Source: Parvularcula dongshanensis (GTDB lineage: Bacteria; Pseudomonadota; Alphaproteobacteria; Caulobacterales; Parvularculaceae). From it: DNA of 64,000 nucleotides. Positions 42,224 to 51,492 of the stretch are shown here, piece after piece. The notes beneath the pieces are model-generated. The model saw only the letters and a program-made list of their open reading frames with translations, did not search any database and was not told the DNA's origin. Location of the stretch: the NCBI RefSeq assembly GCF_014199615.1, contig NZ_JACHOB010000001.1:930001-994000 (forward strand), read 5' to 3'. The translations under genes and the position numbers were made by a program. How positions within the stretch are numbered: position 1 is the stretch's first letter; each line of letters opens with the position of its first letter.

Positions 42224-43861
42224 ATGGGATCGGGAAGCAGAGTCGCGGTCGCCGCATTGCTGCTCGCCGCATGCGCGAGCGATAGCGAGGAGTCGAAGGG
42301 GCCCTCGAAGGCGACCCCGACCGTCCAAGAAGAGCCTGAATTCTCTGACTCCATCGTCGTCACCGGCGTGCGTTCTGAAAGCGCGGCGGCGCGAGCATAC
42401 GCACCGATGCCGCCCCCGGGCGGTTACTACGAACAACCCGCCGACACATCCCGCTTCGACAATGGCGAGCCGAGCGGCATCCTCCGCGTCGCCGACGCCC
42501 CCGTCAGCACCTTCTCGGCGGACGTCGACACCGCTTCCTACTCCATCGTCCGCCGCTTCTTGAACCAGCAGGCCCTGCCGCCCTCCGAGGCCGTGCGGAT
42601 CGAGGAGATGATCAACGCCTTCGACTACGACTACTCAGCTCCGAAGAGCGCGGACGAGCCCTTCGCCGCGGACGTCTCGGTGTTCGGGACGCCTTGGAAC
42701 GAGAAGACCGAGCTCATCCGCATCGGCGTGCGCGGCTACGACCTCGAGCCCGAGGAGGTGCCGGACAGCAACGTTGTCCTGCTGCTCGACGTGTCGGGCT
42801 CGATGAACGCCCCCGACAAGCTGCCGCTTCTCAAAGAGTCGATGAAGCTCCTGGCGGGCGAACTCGGCGAAGACGACACCCTCGCCGTCGTCGTCTATGC
42901 GGGTGCGGCGGGCGTCGTGCTCGAACCGACCGGGGGCAACGAGAAGCTCGCGATCCGCGAGGCCCTGGACCGCTTGAGCGCCGGCGGCTCGACCGCGGGG
43001 GGAGAGGGCATCGAACTCGCCTACGACCTCGCCGAGCAGAATTTGCGGAAGGATGCGGTCAACCGCGTGATCCTCGCGACCGACGGCGACTTCAACGTCG
43101 GCGTCACTTCGGACGAAAGGCTCGAAGACCTCGTCGCGCGCAAGCGCGAGACCGGCATCTACCTCTCGGTCCTGGGTTTCGGAGCCGGGAACCTCAACGA
43201 CACGATGATGCAGCGCATCGCGCAGAACGGGAACGGCGTTGCAGCCTACATCGACGACCTTGCCGAGGCGCGACGGGTCCTCGTGCGCGAGTTCACCTCG
43301 TCGATGTTCCCGATCGCCGAGGACCTGAAGTTCCAAGTCGAGTTCAACCCGTCGGCGGTCTCCGAGTACCGCCTGATCGGCTACGAGACGCGGGCCCTGC
43401 GAGAAGAGGACTTCGACAACGACCGCATCGATGCCGGCGACATCGGCTCCGGCCACACGGTCACCGCGCTCTACGAGGTGACGAGGGCGGGGGAGGCCGG
43501 GAGCCTGCCGGACCGCCGCTACGACGAGAAGGACGCGGCCCCTTACGACCCGGACGCTGAGCTCGCCTTCCTGAAGATCCGCTACAAGCGTCCGGGCGAG
43601 GACGACAGTCGCCTGATCACACGGCCGATCACGCCTGCGGACAGGACGGACGCGCCAAGCGAGGACGCCCGCTTCGCCGCCGCGGTCGCGGCGCTCGGCG
43701 AGAAGCTCGGCCGGTCGGGCCGTGCCGACGGGCTCTCCTACGACGCGCTGATCGAGATGGCGAACGGGGCCAAGGGGCGCGACGAGTACGGCGACCGCGC
43801 GGGCTTCGTGCAGCTGGTGCGAATCGCCGAGAGCCTGGACAGGCCTGGCGAGGGGGACTGA
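42224..43861 (+). CDS. von Willebrand factor A domain lipoprotein (YfbK-like) with TonB-box-like motif
   Basis: 545 residues; AAGGAGGGG lies just before the ATG. Lipobox LLAAC (Cys17). A low-complexity stretch follows with SIVVTGVRS at 43-51, like the N-terminal motif of TonB-dependent receptors. VWF_A_N-type region (FSADVDTASYSIVRRFLNQ), VWA domain with MIDAS DVSGSM at about 189-194, and a C-terminal DUF3520-like region (EFNPSAVSEYRLIGYETR). Likely anchored in the outer membrane; ligand unknown. A GTG-started membrane protein gene follows after 8 bp. Confidence 0.88.
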   Translation: MGSGSRVAVAALLLAACASDSEESKGPSKATPTVQEEPEFSDSIVVTGVRSESAAARAYAPMPPPGGYYEQPADTSRFDNGEPSGILRVADAPVSTFSADVDTASYSIVRRFLNQQALPPSEAVRIEEMINAFDYDYSAPKSADEPFAADVSVFGTPWNEKTELIRIGVRGYDLEPEEVPDSNVVLLLDVSGSMNAPDKLPLLKESMKLLAGELGEDDTLAVVVYAGAAGVVLEPTGGNEKLAIREALDRLSAGGSTAGGEGIELAYDLAEQNLRKDAVNRVILATDGDFNVGVTSDERLEDLVARKRETGIYLSVLGFGAGNLNDTMMQRIAQNGNGVAAYIDDLAEARRVLVREFTSSMFPIAEDLKFQVEFNPSAVSEYRLIGYETRALREEDFDNDRIDAGDIGSGHTVTALYEVTRAGEAGSLPDRRYDEKDAAPYDPDAELAFLKIRYKRPGEDDSRLITRPITPADRTDAPSEDARFAAAVAALGEKLGRSGRADGLSYDALIEMANGAKGRDEYGDRAGFVQLVRIAESLDRPGEGD

Positions 43862-43869
43862 CGGGCGGG

Positions 43870-44625
43870 GTGCGGAGCGCTCTGGCAGCGGCCTTCGATC
43901 ACGATCTGCGCTTTCGCTGGCGCGGCGAGCAGGTCACGCGCATCGAGAACCTCTCCGACATCGTCTTCGCGCTCGCGCTCGGCATGATCGTCGCGGCGGA
44001 TGGGGCGGTCGGAACGGTGGGTGCGTTGAACGCTTACGTCGTCGGACTCGTTCCGATCACGGGCGCATTCGCGACGCTCCTCGCGGTGTGGAACGCCCAC
44101 TTCGTCTTCTTTCGGCGTTACGGCCTCGCGGACAGCCGGATCGTCGGCCTCAACGCCTGCCTCCTCCTGATCGTCCTCTTCACGGCCTATCCCCTCCGCT
44201 TCGTCTACGAAGCGCTCTACGCCTACGTCCTCGCCTCATTCGGAGAGATGAGCAGAGCCGAGGCGATGGGCCTCGACTGGAAAGGCGCTCAGACGATCGC
44301 GGCCTACTTCGGCGCAGGCTACGCCCTCGTCTATGCCTGCCTGGCGGCCATGTACGGCCATGCCAGTAAGCGCACCGAACTCTTGGTGCTGACGCCGACC
44401 GAACACCAGCTCACGCTTCGGGCGCTGTGGCGCTACCGGGTAGCGGCGATGCTCGGCTTTGCGGTCGTGCCCGCGGCGCTGCTCCTGCCCCGCCTGGGCG
44501 CCTTCGCGGGCTTCCTTACGCTCCTCGTGACGCCGATCGGCTTCATCCTTGCCCGCCGCTTCCCCCTGCCTGGGGCGGCGGGCGCTGACTACCAGCGCAG
44601 CCCGACGCCCGCTCGAAGCGTGTAG
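43870..44625 (+). CDS. TMEM175-like (DUF1211) membrane protein
   Basis: 251 residues from GTG 43870, 8 bp after the VWA gene. RIENLSDIVFALALGMIVA resembles the R-x3-FSD motif of the first helix of TMEM175-family K+ channels, though Phe is replaced by Leu. About six hydrophobic segments follow, with WNAHFVFFRRYGL near 80-92. Its last 37 bases overlap the convergent autotransporter gene. The family call is moderate; channel activity is not claimed. Confidence 0.6.
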   Translation: MRSALAAAFDHDLRFRWRGEQVTRIENLSDIVFALALGMIVAADGAVGTVGALNAYVVGLVPITGAFATLLAVWNAHFVFFRRYGLADSRIVGLNACLLLIVLFTAYPLRFVYEALYAYVLASFGEMSRAEAMGLDWKGAQTIAAYFGAGYALVYACLAAMYGHASKRTELLVLTPTEHQLTLRALWRYRVAAMLGFAVVPAALLLPRLGAFAGFLTLLVTPIGFILARRFPLPGAAGADYQRSPTPARSV

Positions 44626-47600
44626 ACTTCCGTCACGTCGCCCACCGTCGCGGAGACGCCCACCGAAAGCTTCGCGTACTCGTTCTGATAGGCGATGTCC
44701 CCGCCGAGGATCGCGGCGCCGTCTTCCTTCTGCTGCGTCAGCGTGAAAGGATCGCCCTCCCCGAAGCGGTAGGTCGCGGTCAGGTCGTCCTCGTCGAGCT
44801 CCTGGCTCCACGCCACCGTGAGGCGCGGCTCGATGATGCCGGGAATGCTGGTGTCGTAGCTCGAAGGCCGCAAGTCGAAGCGGCGCCCGACGGTCACCCC
44901 GAGGTTCCCCCGCAGGCTCGTCGCGCTGCGGTCGTCCGCCGTCAGCGCGATGACCGCGCCTTGGGGGCCCTCCTCGGCGTAGCCGTCCTCGTCGAGCTTG
45001 AGGTAGTCGACGCTGGCGAAGGGCTCAATGTTCCACGCACCGGCGCGACCCTCGTAGCGCACTCTTCCGTAAGCGGACAGCTGCGTGCCGTCCCAGTCCG
45101 CGATGACGCTTCGGTTGAGCGTGTTGCCTTGCTCGTCGGTGACGATCTGGACGGTGCGTTCGGATTCCGTCTTCGTCATGCCGTAGGCGACGCGCCCGTC
45201 GATCGCGATCGGGCCCAGGACGTCGGCAGCGTACACGCTGCCGGCATAGGTCAGCTGGTCGAAGGGGAAGTCCTCGCCGGACTTCTCGTCGAACCGCCCC
45301 GAGGCGATCGAGGCGCTGACACCGACGACGTCGATCGGGCCGAACGGCATGTCCGCGCCGAGCGCGACGACGAAGCCACCGCCGTCGAAGCCGAGCGAGC
45401 CTTCGTCCGCATCGCGGTTGACGAACAAGGTCTCCTCTTGAAGCCAGGCCGTCCGTTGCCGCGCACCGCCCTGACGCAGCGCTTCGACGCGTTGCGTGAC
45501 GATCGAGGTGACCGAGGCGTTCTGCGCGCGAGCGTAGGTAAGCGGACCGTCGAGCGGCGCGGGGAGGAACTGCGAGAAGGCCTCGGAGAACTGTTCTTGC
45601 GGCGTGAGCACGGTCTCGCCGCGGCGGCGCTCGAACGTGCCGATGTTGAAGACGGCGGCGCCGAGTTGCGGGTCCGTCGAACCGGCCGCGGCGAGCGCCG
45701 AGATCACCGCCGGGTAGGCGGGGGCGAAGGCATCGCCGATCCCGACTTCTGCGGCGCCCTTGCGGCGCAAGGTCAGATCGATGCCCTGGCCGTCCTCCGT
45801 GAGGGCGATGTCCTGATCGAACAAGAAGGCGTTGCTGCTCACCGTCCCCTCTCGCAGGGCGGCGATGTCGGCGTTGAACGCGCCGCCCGCGCGTAGGATC
45901 GTCGTCGTGAGGTCTCCGTCGAAGGCGGAGGCGAACCGCGTCGCGATCACCGTGTCATCGGACAAGGTGATGTCGCCCGATGCGCTCAGTGAACTGAACG
46001 TCGATCCTTCTCCGGCGACCGAGAACAGCAAGGTGCCGCCGTCCGATGTCAGGCTCTGGACCTGAGCCGGCGCCGCTCCGACCAGCGACAGCTCGCCCCC
46101 GTCGCGAACGTCCACTGAGAGGTTCTGGGCACCTGTCAGCGTTCCGGCGAAACCAGCGGTGCCCGCGATGCTGAGCGTATCAGCCGTGCCGCCCCCGAAG
46201 TCGGCATTGCCGATGAAGCGGGAGTTCAGCAGGGTCAACGTATCGTTGCCGGCGCCGAAACGCAGGGCTGGGCTCGTGACCGTGCTGCCGCCGCTCAGCG
46301 CGAGGACGTCGTCGCCGTCGCCGAGATCGATCAGGCCGGAGACCGAGCCGGTCGTCACGGTGAAGCGGTCCGCCCCGGCGCCCAACAACACGTCGCCGCG
46401 GATCGCGCCCGCCGTCGTGGTAGAGCCGTCATTGATCAGCTCGATACCCGTCGGGCTCGCGCGGAAGTCGATCGCGATCGCCTGTCGCGCCGTCAGCGCG
46501 CCATCGTCCGCCCCCGTCGTGTCGTTTGTGTCGACGTAGTCGCTAACCGATGCGCTGATCGTTCCGGTGTTGACGAAACGGCTGAGGGTGGGAGAGGCGT
46601 TCCTTACCGCGACGGCCTGCCCGGTGTCGGTCGTCGCCGTGGCGCTGATCGTGCCGGCGTTGGACACGCGGGAAAGCTCGGCGCCGGAGCCGAGGTCCAG
46701 GGCGACCGACCCGACATCGAGGCCGTTCGTGGTCGCGGTGATGCCGCCAGCGTTCCGGAAGCCGCCCTCGACGACTGCGTCGCCGATCACGACCGCACGC
46801 GCGTCGGTGCCGAGAACCGGGCTGAACGAGCCCCCACTCGTGACGACCCGTCCGTCGCCGGCAATCGTACCACCGTTGACGATGCCGTAGCCGTCCGCCG
46901 CGGGCGCGCCGATCTCGGCGCCGTCGCCAACGTAGAGCGCGCGCCCACTACCGTTCGCGACGAGGACGGCCGCATTGGTCGTCGAGGTCGCAGCCGCGGT
47001 GGTCACGCCACCCGCGACCGAACCCGTGATCCGAACGCCGTCGCCGCTTGCGAGCGCGGTCTGGTCGATGGGAGCGGCGTCGCCCGTTCCGCTGCCCTGC
47101 GTGGTGAAGGCGCTGGAGCCGATGGTCCCGCCGATCACGACGCCGCCCCCGACGGAGCCGGAAAGATCGAGCCCGGTGGCGCCTATGCCGGCCGCTTGAA
47201 AAGTGCTGCCGGCGCTGAGGGTGACGTCGCCGGTGACGGTGCCGCCGATGCGAAGCGCGCTGGCATCCTCACCGGCTGCGCGAAGCGCGCCTGCATTGCT
47301 GAACGAACCAGTCAACGTGCCCTCGAGCGACACGGCCGCGCCGCCAGCCGACTCGACGCTGATGCTCGATCCGGAACCCAGGCTGACGTCCCCGGTCAGC
47401 GCGGCGTCTTCGGTGAGCAGGAGGCCGTACCGGTCCGCGGGGAACACGGCAGGCGCCTGGTTCCGCACGGTTTCGACCGCGCTTTGAATGGTGATGTCGC
47501 CGGCCTGGGTGTAGCTGCCTGCCTGGGCCCCGGTGATCAGCACGCCCCGTGCGCCCACGGCTTCGCCCGAGACGTCGATCGTTCCGTCCATGACGACGTC

Positions 47601-47813
47601 GGCGTCCGAATCGATCGTCAGCGCGGTTCCGCTGGGCACCGTGATGCTGCCCCCTTCGGTCACCGTGACGTCCCCCGCCGCAGAAGTCGCGATCGGCGTC
47701 GTGCGCTCGTTCGCGATTTCGGTCTGCGCCACGGCGCTCGCTGCCATCAGCCCGCTCGCCGCGCCGCTCAACAGGGCAAGGCGGAGCCTCCGCCGGTTCG
47801 CCGTTTGCGTCAT
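44589..47813 (-). CDS. Autotransporter (type V secretion) outer-membrane protein
   Basis: 1074 residues from ATG 47811-47813 (AGGAG upstream). Signal peptide with basic start (ANRRRLRL) ending AVAQ. The passenger (about 35-770) is rich in Gly, Thr, Ser and Ala with repeated NAGTI/N-G-G strands typical of a beta-helix. The C-terminal beta-barrel (about 800-1074) ends in VGLRW, a terminal aromatic as the BAM complex requires. No Cys is seen in the passenger. Probably an adhesin or surface protein. Convergent 37-bp overlap with the TMEM175-like gene. Confidence 0.9.
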   Translation of the reverse strand: MTQTANRRRLRLALLSGAASGLMAASAVAQTEIANERTTPIATSAAGDVTVTEGGSITVPSGTALTIDSDADVVMDGTIDVSGEAVGARGVLITGAQAGSYTQAGDITIQSAVETVRNQAPAVFPADRYGLLLTEDAALTGDVSLGSGSSISVESAGGAAVSLEGTLTGSFSNAGALRAAGEDASALRIGGTVTGDVTLSAGSTFQAAGIGATGLDLSGSVGGGVVIGGTIGSSAFTTQGSGTGDAAPIDQTALASGDGVRITGSVAGGVTTAAATSTTNAAVLVANGSGRALYVGDGAEIGAPAADGYGIVNGGTIAGDGRVVTSGGSFSPVLGTDARAVVIGDAVVEGGFRNAGGITATTNGLDVGSVALDLGSGAELSRVSNAGTISATATTDTGQAVAVRNASPTLSRFVNTGTISASVSDYVDTNDTTGADDGALTARQAIAIDFRASPTGIELINDGSTTTAGAIRGDVLLGAGADRFTVTTGSVSGLIDLGDGDDVLALSGGSTVTSPALRFGAGNDTLTLLNSRFIGNADFGGGTADTLSIAGTAGFAGTLTGAQNLSVDVRDGGELSLVGAAPAQVQSLTSDGGTLLFSVAGEGSTFSSLSASGDITLSDDTVIATRFASAFDGDLTTTILRAGGAFNADIAALREGTVSSNAFLFDQDIALTEDGQGIDLTLRRKGAAEVGIGDAFAPAYPAVISALAAAGSTDPQLGAAVFNIGTFERRRGETVLTPQEQFSEAFSQFLPAPLDGPLTYARAQNASVTSIVTQRVEALRQGGARQRTAWLQEETLFVNRDADEGSLGFDGGGFVVALGADMPFGPIDVVGVSASIASGRFDEKSGEDFPFDQLTYAGSVYAADVLGPIAIDGRVAYGMTKTESERTVQIVTDEQGNTLNRSVIADWDGTQLSAYGRVRYEGRAGAWNIEPFASVDYLKLDEDGYAEEGPQGAVIALTADDRSATSLRGNLGVTVGRRFDLRPSSYDTSIPGIIEPRLTVAWSQELDEDDLTATYRFGEGDPFTLTQQKEDGAAILGGDIAYQNEYAKLSVGVSATVGDVTEVYTLRAGVGLRW

Positions 47814-47828
47814 GAAGTACTCCTGCTT

Positions 47829-47848
47829 GGGCCGGGCGCCCCCGGCCC
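47829..47848 (-). repeat. Strong GC hairpin just upstream of the autotransporter ribosome binding site
   Basis: GGGCCGGG (47829-47836) pairs perfectly with CCCGGCCC (47841-47848) around a 4-base loop. On the minus strand it ends a few bases before AGGAG, with no T-run. It could end the sugar dehydrogenase transcript inefficiently or restrict ribosome access to the autotransporter mRNA. Confidence 0.45.
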
Positions 47849-47912
47849 GTCGTTGGGGCCGCATCTAGCCCGATCGGGCCTCACGGCGAAGTGACGGTGT
47901 GTGAAGGTCTGT

Positions 47913-49061
47913 TCAGCGCGAAGGGGTGACCCTGACGAGCCGGCCGCCGCGGCCTTCGTCCGCTTCCAGAGCGAGCCAGACCGAGCCATCCGGGGCGACG
48001 GCCACGTCCCGCACGCGGCTGCCGAGCTCACCGAAGAGCTCCTCCTGCCGGATAGGATCGTCGGGGTCGATGAGGCGGACGTGCCGATAGGCGAGCGCAC
48101 TCATCAGGAGCTGGCCGCGCCACGCAGGAAAGAGGACGCCGTCGTAGACGGTGAGCGATGAGGGCGCGATCGACGGCGTCCACTGGACGAGAGGCTGTTC
48201 AGTGCCTTCCCACGTCGCGAAGGGCGTGATGAACGCGCCCGAATAGTCCATGCCATAGCTCGCTGCGGGCCAACCGTAGTTCGCGCCGCGCTCGATGAGG
48301 TTGAGTTCGTCGCCGCCGCGCGGGCCGTGCTCGGCTTCGAACACGCCGCCGCGCAAGGTCGTGATGGCTTGGGGGTTCCGGTGCCCGTAGGACCAGATCT
48401 CGGGCAGAACCCCCGGTACGCCCTGGAACGGATTGTCGGCGGGGGCCCGCCCGTCCCGGTCGAGCCGGAGCACCTTGCCGAGGTGGCTGTCCATCGCCTG
48501 CGCCTGATGACGGTAGGCGTAGCCTTCGCCCGACGTCAGCAACAGCGTGCCGTCGCCGAGCCAGGCGATCCGGCCGCCGTAATGGGCGTCGGTCTCCCGG
48601 TGGGGCACTGCCTCGAACAGCACCTCCAGCGCTTCCAAGCGCCCCCCTTGCGGCGTCGGCACGTACCGGGCGCGGGCAAGAGCGAGCGTGTTGTCGCCCG
48701 TCATTCCCGCCGCATAGGTCAGGTAGAGGAGGCCGGTGCGGGCGAAGTCCGGCGAGGGGCTGACCTCGAAGAGGCCCGCTTGTCCCGCTTCGTAGACCTC
48801 CGGCAGCCCGGTGACGGGTTCTTCCAAAAGGCGTCCGTCCCTTACGATCCGCAAGCGGCCGGGACGCTCGCTGACCAACACGTCGCCGGCGCCCGGACCT
48901 TCGGGCAGGAAGGCGATAGACCATGGGTGATCGAGCGCGTCGGTAATCGTCTCGACCGTGTAACGAGACGGGTCGGCGCTGGGGGCTTCGCCGATCGTGG
49001 GCGCGGGCCCTTGAGGCGGGAGAGCGAGGCTGGCGGCGAGGAAAAGAAGGACAGGCGTCAT
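47913..49061 (-). CDS. PQQ-dependent soluble sugar dehydrogenase (Asd/YliI family)
   Basis: 382 residues with a short signal peptide. Six-bladed propeller of the glucose/sorbosone dehydrogenase family: LDHPWSIAFLPEG, AGQAGLFEVSPSPDFA, DAHYGGRIAWLGDGTLLLTS (with the expected active-site His), YGHRNPQAI, and EAEHGPRGGDELNLIERGANYGWP. The periplasmic enzyme oxidises aldose sugars using PQQ. It lies 99 bp upstream of the autotransporter gene on the same strand, so the two could be co-transcribed. Confidence 0.92.
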   Translation of the reverse strand: MTPVLLFLAASLALPPQGPAPTIGEAPSADPSRYTVETITDALDHPWSIAFLPEGPGAGDVLVSERPGRLRIVRDGRLLEEPVTGLPEVYEAGQAGLFEVSPSPDFARTGLLYLTYAAGMTGDNTLALARARYVPTPQGGRLEALEVLFEAVPHRETDAHYGGRIAWLGDGTLLLTSGEGYAYRHQAQAMDSHLGKVLRLDRDGRAPADNPFQGVPGVLPEIWSYGHRNPQAITTLRGGVFEAEHGPRGGDELNLIERGANYGWPAASYGMDYSGAFITPFATWEGTEQPLVQWTPSIAPSSLTVYDGVLFPAWRGQLLMSALAYRHVRLIDPDDPIRQEELFGELGSRVRDVAVAPDGSVWLALEADEGRGGRLVRVTPSR

Positions 49062-49193
49062 GCGGTCGAGGGGGTCTTCCGGTCGGCGGCGGTGAGAGTG
49101 TTCTTTGCCCCTTAGCCGCCTTGCTTGCCTTTCGGAACGCAGGCGTCCACCTCAGAAGACGCCGCACGGGGCGGCGGTCAAGCTTACGGTCTC

Positions 49194-49682
49194 ATGCGCT
49201 TTCTCGGAACCATCGTCGCCTGGCTCGCCGCGAGCGTGATCGCCTACGTCCTCGCCTCGATCGCTTCGACGCAGGTCGTCCTGTCCGGCGTCGAGAGCGT
49301 CGGGCGCGACGTCCCCTTGAACGTGAACATCGACACGACGGTCGCCGACATCGCGGGGCTGCGAAGCTACTTCGTCGTGATCCTGATCGGCTTCGCGATC
49401 GCCTTCTTCGTCGCGAACCTGGTGGCGGCCATGCTTCCGGCGCTCGCGCCGATCGCGTATCCAGTCGGCGGCGGCATGGCAGTCGCCGTCGCGCTCTTCA
49501 TCATGAAGAGCCGTTACGGCGTCATGCCGATCTTGGGCGCGCAGACGGAGTTGGGGCTGTGGCTTCAGATCGCGGCAGGCGTCCTCGGTGGGCTTGCCTT
49601 CGAGCTGTTTCGGCCTCGAACCGAAGAAGAACGGGCGCAGCGGCTGGATGGTCGCCTGGCCCGTAGGCGCCGGTCGGTCTGA
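49194..49682 (+). CDS. Hypothetical four-helix inner-membrane protein
   Basis: 162 residues from ATG 49194. Hydrophobic segments near 3-24, 58-82, 85-105 and 118-140, and a highly charged Arg-rich tail (RPRTEEERAQRLDGRLARRRR). MRFLGTIVAWLAASVIAYVL at the start resembles a plain first membrane helix rather than a cleaved signal. No family recognised. It converges on the following lipoprotein gene with 4 bp between stops. Confidence 0.7.
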   Translation: MRFLGTIVAWLAASVIAYVLASIASTQVVLSGVESVGRDVPLNVNIDTTVADIAGLRSYFVVILIGFAIAFFVANLVAAMLPALAPIAYPVGGGMAVAVALFIMKSRYGVMPILGAQTELGLWLQIAAGVLGGLAFELFRPRTEEERAQRLDGRLARRRRSV

Positions 49683-49686
49683 CGGC

Positions 49687-50148
49687 CTAACCTTGAAGGG
49701 TCGAAGCGACCGAGTTGGCGTCGTAAGTCTGCGGATCGGAGGGGCGTTCGCCCCGCCCCATCACCACTTCCAGGCTGACGGCCGTCTCGCTCGAGCCTCC
49801 GCCGCCTAGAGGCAGCTGCACGCCGAGGCCGACGCCCGAGCTTCGCCCGCCCTTGCCGGCTCCGAGGCCGATCGACGGACCACTCCTGTAGCCGCCCTCG
49901 CTCTCTGCCGCCCGGCTGACCACGGTGAACCAGTCATAACCGTCGGCGAGAGCGAGCTCTGCGGCTCGGCGGAGCGCGCCGTCCTCGGCAACCTGCAGGC
50001 TCTTGCCCCGATAGACGACGCGGTAGCGCCCTGCCTCGATCGGCTGCTCGCGGTACCCGAGCGCGGAAGGGCTGCTGGCAGGGCCGTAGGCGGCGCCGCT
50101 GGCGCAGGCCGCAAGAAGAAGGACGGGGAGAAGACGGGAAGGGCGCAT
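49687..50148 (-). CDS. CC0125/CC1285-type lipoprotein
   Basis: 153 residues. Lipobox LLAAC (Cys15). The segment ALGYREQPIEAGRYRVVYRG, then ALADGYDWFTVVSR, matches the pattern of Caulobacter CC0125/CC1285 lipoproteins. A Gly-rich stretch (SIGLGAGKGGRSSGVGLGVQ) follows near 92-111. Probably in the outer membrane; no function known. It stands alone. Confidence 0.8.
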   Translation of the reverse strand: MRPSRLLPVLLLAACASGAAYGPASSPSALGYREQPIEAGRYRVVYRGKSLQVAEDGALRRAAELALADGYDWFTVVSRAAESEGGYRSGPSIGLGAGKGGRSSGVGLGVQLPLGGGGSSETAVSLEVVMGRGERPSDPQTYDANSVASTLQG

Positions 50149-50232
50149 GGGGCGACACTAGCGCGAAGCCGCGCAGCGGCGAAGCACATTCCTCTTCTGT
50201 CTCAAGCGCTACGCCTGGTCGCGCCGTCCCGC

Positions 50233-51492
50233 TTACGCCTCGCTCGCGAGCCTCGCGAAGAGCGCCGCGCGCTCCGCATAGCTCGCATGCGGCGCTCCCG
50301 ACGGCGCTGCGGGGGAGAAGAGGACGACGCCGCCCGAAGGGCAGTCGGCGCGCGCCGCCGCCACCGCTTCCTCCATGGAGCCGAAGACGGGCCAACCGAG
50401 GCTCGCGATCTTCGGCCCCACCTCGCCGAAGCCGAAGACCCTGACGTCGAACGCTGCCATCTCGTCCGCGAGCGCGCGGTAGTCTTGTCCCCGGTCCTTA
50501 CCGCCGAGGATCAGCCTGACGGGCCGGTCGCGGAACCGGACCAAGGCCTGACGCGTCGCTTCGGGCACCGTGGCGAGGGCGTCGTCGATCCAGAGCCGGC
50601 CATCCCTACTCGGCACTCGCGCCTGACGCGAGGGCAGGCCCTCCCAACTCGGCAGGACGGTAAGCAGGGCTGCCAAGACGCCGGACGGACCGAGAGCGGG
50701 AAGGGCGGCGGCCGCGGCGATCCTTACGGCCTGCTGGAGGCCGGGGCTCGCGAAGGCGTCACCGTAGGCCGACGGCTCGAACGCCTCCCCGCCAATGCGC
50801 AAGCGGCCATCGTCGAGTGGTACGACCGCTTCGGTCGGCACGGTAGTGCCCGGCAGGCCGGCCGCTTCGATGACGGCGGAAGGCGCGACCCCGGGGCAAG
50901 GTGGCGTCCACCGGTAGGGCCGGAGCTTCGCTTCCCGATAGGCTGCCTCGCCGCCGTGCCAGTCCGTATGCTCCTTGTAGAGGTTGGTCACGACGTGGCG
51001 CCACCGGCGGCCTTCTTCCGGCGCTTGGAGGTCGTGCATCATGTAGGACGACAACTCGACGACGGGCGCCGTCTCCCCCGGTAGAGCCCGGTCCAAGACG
51101 GGCCGCCCGATATTGCCGTAAGGCGCGCTCGAGACTCCGCCGGCGGTCAGTAGGGCCGACAGTAGCGCCGTCGTCGAACTCTTCCCCTTCGTCCCGGTCA
51201 CCGTGACCGTCCCGGTCGGGGCGAGGTTGGCGAGCCAGTAGCCGGTAGGCGTCGTCACCGTCGCGCCGGCATCGAGCGCGGCGCGGTGAAGCGCGTCCTC
51301 GGGGGGGACGCCAGGAGAGCGTAGGTAGAGCGTGTCGGGGCCGAGGAGGGATATCGCTTCCTCGATCGTCTCGCTGCCCTCGGCCTTCACGTCGAACAGG
51401 CGGACGGGCAGAGCCGTATGACTTTCGAAGTAGCGCTTCGCGGCCTGCCCTTCGACGCCGAGGCCGTGCAACAGGACGTGAGTGACGCTCAC
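50233..51492 (-). CDS. murD2: MurD2-like Mur ligase (adds L-Glu to UDP-MurNAc-L-Ala)
   Basis: 419 residues from the GTG at 51490-51492, overlapping the murL stop as GTGA. Mur-ligase ATP loop GTKGKSST at about 100-107, central VELSSYMMHDL and the conserved NLYKEHTDWH segment with the usual His, then a C-terminal domain with LILGGKDRGQDY typical of MurD. In Xanthomonas oryzae a divergent MurD (MurD2) adds L-glutamate and MurL inverts it. The tight pairing with murL supports the same activity. Confidence 0.85.
   Translation of the reverse strand: MSVTHVLLHGLGVEGQAAKRYFESHTALPVRLFDVKAEGSETIEEAISLLGPDTLYLRSPGVPPEDALHRAALDAGATVTTPTGYWLANLAPTGTVTVTGTKGKSSTTALLSALLTAGGVSSAPYGNIGRPVLDRALPGETAPVVELSSYMMHDLQAPEEGRRWRHVVTNLYKEHTDWHGGEAAYREAKLRPYRWTPPCPGVAPSAVIEAAGLPGTTVPTEAVVPLDDGRLRIGGEAFEPSAYGDAFASPGLQQAVRIAAAAALPALGPSGVLAALLTVLPSWEGLPSRQARVPSRDGRLWIDDALATVPEATRQALVRFRDRPVRLILGGKDRGQDYRALADEMAAFDVRVFGFGEVGPKIASLGWPVFGSMEEAVAAARADCPSGGVVLFSPAAPSGAPHASYAERAALFARLASEA

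Noticed and set aside
44961-45896. Plus-strand ORF inside the autotransporter gene
   Set aside because: Composition is that of an antisense shadow in GC-rich DNA, with no recognisable domain.
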